A stretch of 8,379 nucleotides of DNA from Verrucomicrobiales bacterium (lineage in GTDB: Bacteria; Verrucomicrobiota; Verrucomicrobiia; Verrucomicrobiales; DEV007), in contig JABDJT010000310.1 in NCBI GenBank assembly GCA_013003335.1, positions 1 to 8,379 on the forward strand, in the 5' to 3' direction. Under the pieces are notes generated by a model that searched no databases, had not been told where the DNA came from, and was given only the letters and a program-made list of their open reading frames with translations. The stretch's first letter is position 1. Each line of letters begins with the position of its first letter. Position numbers and translations under genes: made by a program. Positions 5,659 to 8,379 of this stretch are shown here, in pieces.

Positions 5659-6058
5659 TCGCAAAGAGGGAACCCGGCCCACCACTCCCTTGTGCAGCAA
5701 ATTCCTTCTCGGTCTTGCCGCGGGTCTCGTCTTTCTCCAGCACCGGACCTATCGGCGAAACATCCTTTTCGGCGCAACCGTCTTCACCCTGTTCCTGGTT
5801 TTCGGCGGTTCTGTTTTTCTCGGGGACGACCTGGCCCGGCGACCGATTGCTTTCCTCTTGTTCTGGGGAATCTGCCTCGTCTCCGCGCTGGTCGTAATCT
5901 GGCTTGCGATCTATGACATTCTCGCGATCCGACGGGATCACCGGGTCCGAATGGACCGGTTGGAAGGAGAGTTGGAAGAGGCCGCCAGCGAAGCGCGAAG
6001 GCTCGCCGAAATCGAGTTGGAAAAAGATTCCAACGCGGAAGAAGACCACGAAAAATAA
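5636..6058 (+). CDS. Small two-helix membrane protein with coiled-coil tail, function unknown
   Basis: The proposed TTG start at 5636 gives 140 residues and lies inside the last codons of the upstream gene (23-base overlap), with CGGAAA as a weak ribosome site about 9 bases before it. No ATG or GTG occurs earlier in the frame than residue 106, which is inside the coding part; a TTG at 5690 is an alternative. Two strong membrane segments are visible, about residues 43-62 ('ILFGATVFTLFLVFGGSVF') and 70-97 (with 'AFLLFWGICLVSALVVIWL'), joined by a short 'GDDLARR' loop. A shorter hydrophobic stretch at 23-34 precedes them. Residues 101-131 form a charged heptad-like helix (MDRLEGELEEAASEARRLAE), a likely coiled coil on the cytoplasmic side. 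I do not recognise a named family. The overlap with the exported Pro/Ser-rich protein suggests that the two act together at the inner membrane. Confidence 0.72.
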   Translation: MSGKEDSSRKEGTRPTTPLCSKFLLGLAAGLVFLQHRTYRRNILFGATVFTLFLVFGGSVFLGDDLARRPIAFLLFWGICLVSALVVIWLAIYDILAIRRDHRVRMDRLEGELEEAASEARRLAEIELEKDSNAEEDHEK

Positions 6059-6086
6059 AAAAGCCCTCCCGCTTTCACGGAAGGGC
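6051..6086 (-). terminator. Intrinsic terminator of the DUF2853 gene
   Basis: On the minus strand GCCCTTCCG (6086-6078), loop TGAAAG, and CGGGAGGGC (6071-6063) form a 9-pair stem with one T-G wobble, followed directly by TTTTTTATTTTT. This is the form of an intrinsic terminator for the gene ending at 6130. On the plus strand the wobble becomes a C-A mismatch and no T-run follows, although the hairpin may also slow transcription coming from the membrane-protein gene. It overlaps the stop codon of that gene at 6056-6058. Confidence 0.85.
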
Positions 6087-6104
6087 ATTGTCACTTCGGG
6101 AAAA

Positions 6105-6118
6105 CCGGGACAACCCGG
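6105..6118 (-). terminator. Second small hairpin directly after the DUF2853 stop codon
   Basis: CCGGG (6105-6109) and CCCGG (6114-6118) pair around a 4-base loop. On the minus strand TTTT follows at 6104-6101. It lies 11 bases after the stop codon and upstream of the stronger terminator at 6051-6086, so transcript release might occur at either. The stem is short, so this is a weak call. Confidence 0.3.
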
Positions 6119-6129
6119 GAAAAATCCCA

Positions 6130-6462
6130 TTACTTGAAAACAGAGGCTTTCTTAAAGCGCTTCACGAGAAGGTAATAAAATACAGCCCGCAGTTTGCGAC
6201 GCTTGTTGTATTTCTTTTTCACATCATCGATCCCCTCGGCTGTCTTGGGCGTATCTTTCAATCCCAGCTTGGCCATACAGAAATTGCGCTTCACGCGGTT
6301 CACTTCTTTCGGATCCGTCACGGCCACCAGGCTCGCGTCGGCGCGGTAAATCGAGGGGCCACAGGCTTTGGCCACTGCCCGAAGAAGTTTCGCATCGACC
6401 TTTTCGCCGAGGCCCTCCAGTTCTTTGGCGTATTTTACGCAGAGATCATCAAGTTTGCTCAT
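6130..6462 (-). CDS. DUF2853 family protein
   Basis: From the ATG at 6462 the protein has 110 residues and matches, end to end, the form I know for DUF2853: 'MSKLDDLCVKYAKEL' at the start, 'LLRAVAKACGPSIYRADASL' at 27-46, 'VAVTDPKEVNRVKRNF' at 46-61, 'KLGLKD' at 65-70 and 'KLRAVFYYLLVKRFKK' at 90-105. Family members are small, helical, cytoplasmic proteins of unknown function. There is no leader and no membrane segment; the C-terminal third is very Lys/Arg-rich. The frame stays open to an ATG at 6513, but the additional 17 residues are Pro-rich and not family-like, so 6462 is preferred. No clear Shine-Dalgarno precedes it. It is transcribed alone, divergently from the sulfatase, with terminators downstream. 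Confidence 0.88.
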   Translation of the reverse strand: MSKLDDLCVKYAKELEGLGEKVDAKLLRAVAKACGPSIYRADASLVAVTDPKEVNRVKRNFCMAKLGLKDTPKTAEGIDDVKKKYNKRRKLRAVFYYLLVKRFKKASVFK

Positions 6463-6598
6463 AGAGATGTTAGGAATGGGTAAGATTGGGAGAGGCCACG
6501 CATTTACGTTCATTCCCCACTACCGGGCAAGCGCTTTCAAGGGATTCAGCGGTTTTTGTGCGACTTTACAGAGATTTGTCCACCGGATACAAACAGGC

Positions 6599-8068
6599 AT
6601 GCTGAAACACATACTTCTTTACTTCGGGTTGGCTCTGTTTTTCACCACCCTTTCGAAAGCGAACGAGAAACCGAATATCCTTTTCATTTTTGCTGACGAC
6701 CAGTGCTTCGAGACCATTCGGGAAATGGGCCTGACCGATATCGAGACGCCAAACCTCGACAGGCTCATGAAGCGTGGCACCACATTCACGCACACCTACA
6801 ACATGGGTTCCTGGAGCGGAGCAGTCTGTGTGGCCAGCCGACACATGCTGAACACCGGGGCCTTTCTCTGGAACGCGGAGAAAATCTCGCAGTCACTCGG
6901 AGGTGGAAAGCAAAAGCCGAAAGGCAAGGGCCAGCCCGAAAACCAGGCAGCTCCAAACTTTGTCGAGAAAGGTTGGATGTGGTCTCAACTCATGCACGAC
7001 GCCGGATACACCACCTACTTCACCGGCAAATGGCACGTGCGGGCCAAACCCGAGGACATCTTCGACGTCGTCAAAAATGTCCGTGGCGGCATGCCCAACC
7101 AGGTTCCCGAAGGCTACAACCGCCCGATCGAAGGAAAGCCAGATCCGTGGAGTCCCTACGATCCGAAATGGGAGGGCTTCTGGAAAGGCGGAAAACATTG
7201 GAGCGAAGTCGTGGGCGACGACGGAGTGGACTTCATCAACCAGGCCAAATCCAAAGACGATCCGTTCTTCATGTATCTGGCATTCAACGCTCCTCACGAT
7301 CCCCGGCAGTCACCGAAAGAATTTGTCGATAAATACCCGCTCGACCGGATCGAGATCCCCTCCAACTTCATGCCGGAATACCCGTTCAAAGACGACATCG
7401 ACAACCGCCCCGGACTGCGGGATGAGAGACTCGCCCCCTTCCCCCGCACCGAGTACGCCGTGAAAGTGAACCGGCAGGAGTATTACGCCATCATCACTCA
7501 TATGGATGTCGAGATCGGCCGCATCCTCGAAGCCCTCGACGCCAGCGGCAAAGCCGACAACACCTGGATTTTCTTCTCCGCCGATCACGGGCTGGCAGTC
7601 GGCCACCACGGCTTGATGGGGAAACAAAATTTATTCGACCACAGCATGCAGGTCCCGTTCATCGTTGCCGCCCCCGGAGTCGCGGCCGGAAAACGGATTG
7701 ATTCCCCCATCTACCTGCAGGACGTCATGCCGACGACCCTGGAACTCGCCGGCGCGGAGATTCCGGACCACGTTCAATTCAAATCCATCCTCCCGATTCT
7801 TGAGGGCGAATCGGATGGATACGAATCCGTCTACGGCGGGTATCTCAAGAGTCAACGCTGCATCATCCGCGGCGGCTACAAACTCCTTCTCTATCCGAAC
7901 GTCCCGAAAATCCTGATGTTCAACACGAACGACGATCCCGATGAACTGGTCGATGTGCACAAAGAGAACAAACCGCTCGCCAGGGAGATGTTCCGGGATT
8001 TCCTGAAGTTGCAGGAGCAAACCGGAGACACTCTCGACCTGAAATCGACGTTCCCGGAATTGCTGTGA
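6599..8068 (+). CDS. Exported sulfatase (S1 family), complete
   Basis: From the ATG at 6599 the protein has 489 residues, a normal family length. Residues 1-21 form a signal peptide ('HILLYFGLALFFTTLSKA'). Then come 'PNILFIFADDQ' with metal ligands Asp33-Asp34, the sulfatase signature 'GAVCVASRHMLNTG' with Cys77 as the residue expected to become formylglycine and Arg81, 'YFTGKWH' with Lys144 and His146, 'FNAPHDPRQSP' with His233, and 'FFSADHGLAVGHHGLMGKQN' with Asp329, His330 and Lys342. All catalytic and metal positions are present. The signature is C-x-A-S-R rather than the commoner C-x-P-S-R. A Gly/Lys-rich insert, 'GGGKQKPKGKGQ', sits at 101-112, between the signature and the next conserved block. 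The frame extends upstream to 6368, but that part crosses the DUF2853 gene and is not sulfatase-like. The substrate is unknown, and no formylglycine-generating enzyme lies in the window. Confidence 0.95.
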   Translation: MLKHILLYFGLALFFTTLSKANEKPNILFIFADDQCFETIREMGLTDIETPNLDRLMKRGTTFTHTYNMGSWSGAVCVASRHMLNTGAFLWNAEKISQSLGGGKQKPKGKGQPENQAAPNFVEKGWMWSQLMHDAGYTTYFTGKWHVRAKPEDIFDVVKNVRGGMPNQVPEGYNRPIEGKPDPWSPYDPKWEGFWKGGKHWSEVVGDDGVDFINQAKSKDDPFFMYLAFNAPHDPRQSPKEFVDKYPLDRIEIPSNFMPEYPFKDDIDNRPGLRDERLAPFPRTEYAVKVNRQEYYAIITHMDVEIGRILEALDASGKADNTWIFFSADHGLAVGHHGLMGKQNLFDHSMQVPFIVAAPGVAAGKRIDSPIYLQDVMPTTLELAGAEIPDHVQFKSILPILEGESDGYESVYGGYLKSQRCIIRGGYKLLLYPNVPKILMFNTNDDPDELVDVHKENKPLAREMFRDFLKLQEQTGDTLDLKSTFPELL

Positions 8069-8308
8069 TTCCCGGGAGCTGATCCGCGGAACAAGGGGGC
8101 GCACAGCGAACAGGACACTCTTTCTTCTTTTCCAGGTCAGGTTCGTGACCGGTTCGTCAATCGCCTTCCGGGCCGAATGCGTCCCGGAGAACGCGCCTTC
8201 ATTTCAACGGCGACGCCCTGCCCGTGACCGGACAAATTTTCCAACACGTGCTACAAAATCCGCTGCCCTTCGGAACCTCGAATCGGATCCACAGCATTCC
8301 GACAAAGC
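8069..8308. other. Non-coding stretch after the sulfatase
   Basis: No open frame of useful length with family resemblance was seen on either strand. A weak inverted repeat GGTCA / TGACC flanks GGTTCG within the CT-rich region near 8136-8151. A stem with one bulged base overlaps the sulfatase stop codon (8053-8079), but neither has a T-run, so no confident terminator for the sulfatase is visible. The rest shows nothing I can name. Confidence 0.4.
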
Positions 8309-8357
8309 CCAATCTCCAATCTCCAATCTCCAATCTCCAATCTCCAATCTCCAATCC
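8309..8357. repeat. Heptanucleotide tandem repeat, unit CCAATCT, about 7 copies
   Basis: Six perfect copies of CCAATCT run from 8309 to 8350, followed by a seventh copy with one change (CCAATCC, 8351-8357). The unit is 7 bases, so the array would shift a reading frame, and no gene reads through it. Short heptanucleotide arrays of this kind are known from intergenic DNA in several bacterial groups, notably cyanobacteria. Copy number in such arrays usually varies between strains. Confidence 0.97.
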
Positions 8358-8360
8358 CCA

Positions 8361-8379
8361 AAAGCCGAAAGCCGAAAGC
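8361..8379. repeat. Second heptanucleotide tandem repeat, unit AAAGCCG, cut by window end
   Basis: Two full copies of AAAGCCG (8361-8367, 8368-8374) and a partial third (AAAGC) reach the last base of the window, so the true length is unknown. It begins three bases after the CCAATCT array, has the same 7-base period and an unrelated unit. Confidence 0.85.

Noticed and set aside
5576..6130. Minus-strand open frame of 184 codons opposite the small membrane protein
   Set aside because: It would run through the DUF2853 terminator, and the plus-strand product has clear membrane helices.
6368..6598. Upstream extension of the sulfatase frame
   Set aside because: It overlaps the DUF2853 gene on the other strand and puts 77 unrelated residues before a good signal peptide starting at 6599.
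8053..8079. Hairpin CCCGGAAT / ATTCCCGGG at the end of the sulfatase gene
   Set aside because: It has a bulged base, overlaps coding sequence and has no T-run, so I do not call it a terminator.
8309..8379. CRISPR array
   Set aside because: The repeat unit is 7 bases with no spacers, so these are simple tandem arrays.

Overview
The window looks like chromosomal DNA from a Verrucomicrobiota bacterium, with Planctomycetota as the second choice. The reasons are two different S1-type sulfatases, a DUF1080 (3-keto-disaccharide hydrolase / LamG-like) protein, a Tat-like leader of the 'RKEFLKTTAGAAA' kind, weak or absent Shine-Dalgarno sequences with several likely GTG/TTG starts, moderately high GC, and heptanucleotide tandem repeats between genes. 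No rRNA, tRNA, CRISPR array, transposase or phage gene was seen.

Layout. 2-778 (+) is the C-terminal part of a sulfatase cut by the left window edge. It converges on two tandem minus-strand cyclophilin-type peptidyl-prolyl isomerases (1461-2075 exported, 852-1358 cytoplasmic), with a hairpin between the converging ends and an intrinsic terminator between the two isomerase genes. Across a divergent intergenic region, 2243-3136 (+) encodes a membrane-anchored DUF1080 protein. After an AT-rich leader, 3401-4453 (+) encodes a winged-helix plus nuclease-fold-like protein that resembles the HrgA/COG2958 group but seems to have lost the usual catalytic ExK. 4708-5658 (+) is an exported, low-complexity Pro/Ser/Thr-rich protein whose end overlaps 5636-6058 (+), a small two-helix membrane protein with a coiled-coil tail. 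These two probably form a translationally coupled pair. 6130-6462 (-) is a DUF2853 protein with its own terminator. Divergent to it, 6599-8068 (+) is a complete exported sulfatase. The last 311 bases hold no gene but end in two abutting heptamer arrays.

How the genes fit together. The sulfatases and the DUF1080 protein fit a lifestyle of degrading sulfated polysaccharides, and the exported cyclophilin could help fold secreted proteins. The window does not form one obvious operon: most genes stand alone, with their own terminators and strand switches. I saw no convincing multi-gene novel defence or metabolic system. The most unusual items are the stand-alone HrgA-like protein with a degenerate nuclease motif, the coupled Pro/Ser-rich plus membrane protein pair, and the twin eukaryote-like cyclophilins that differ at the cyclosporin-binding Trp.
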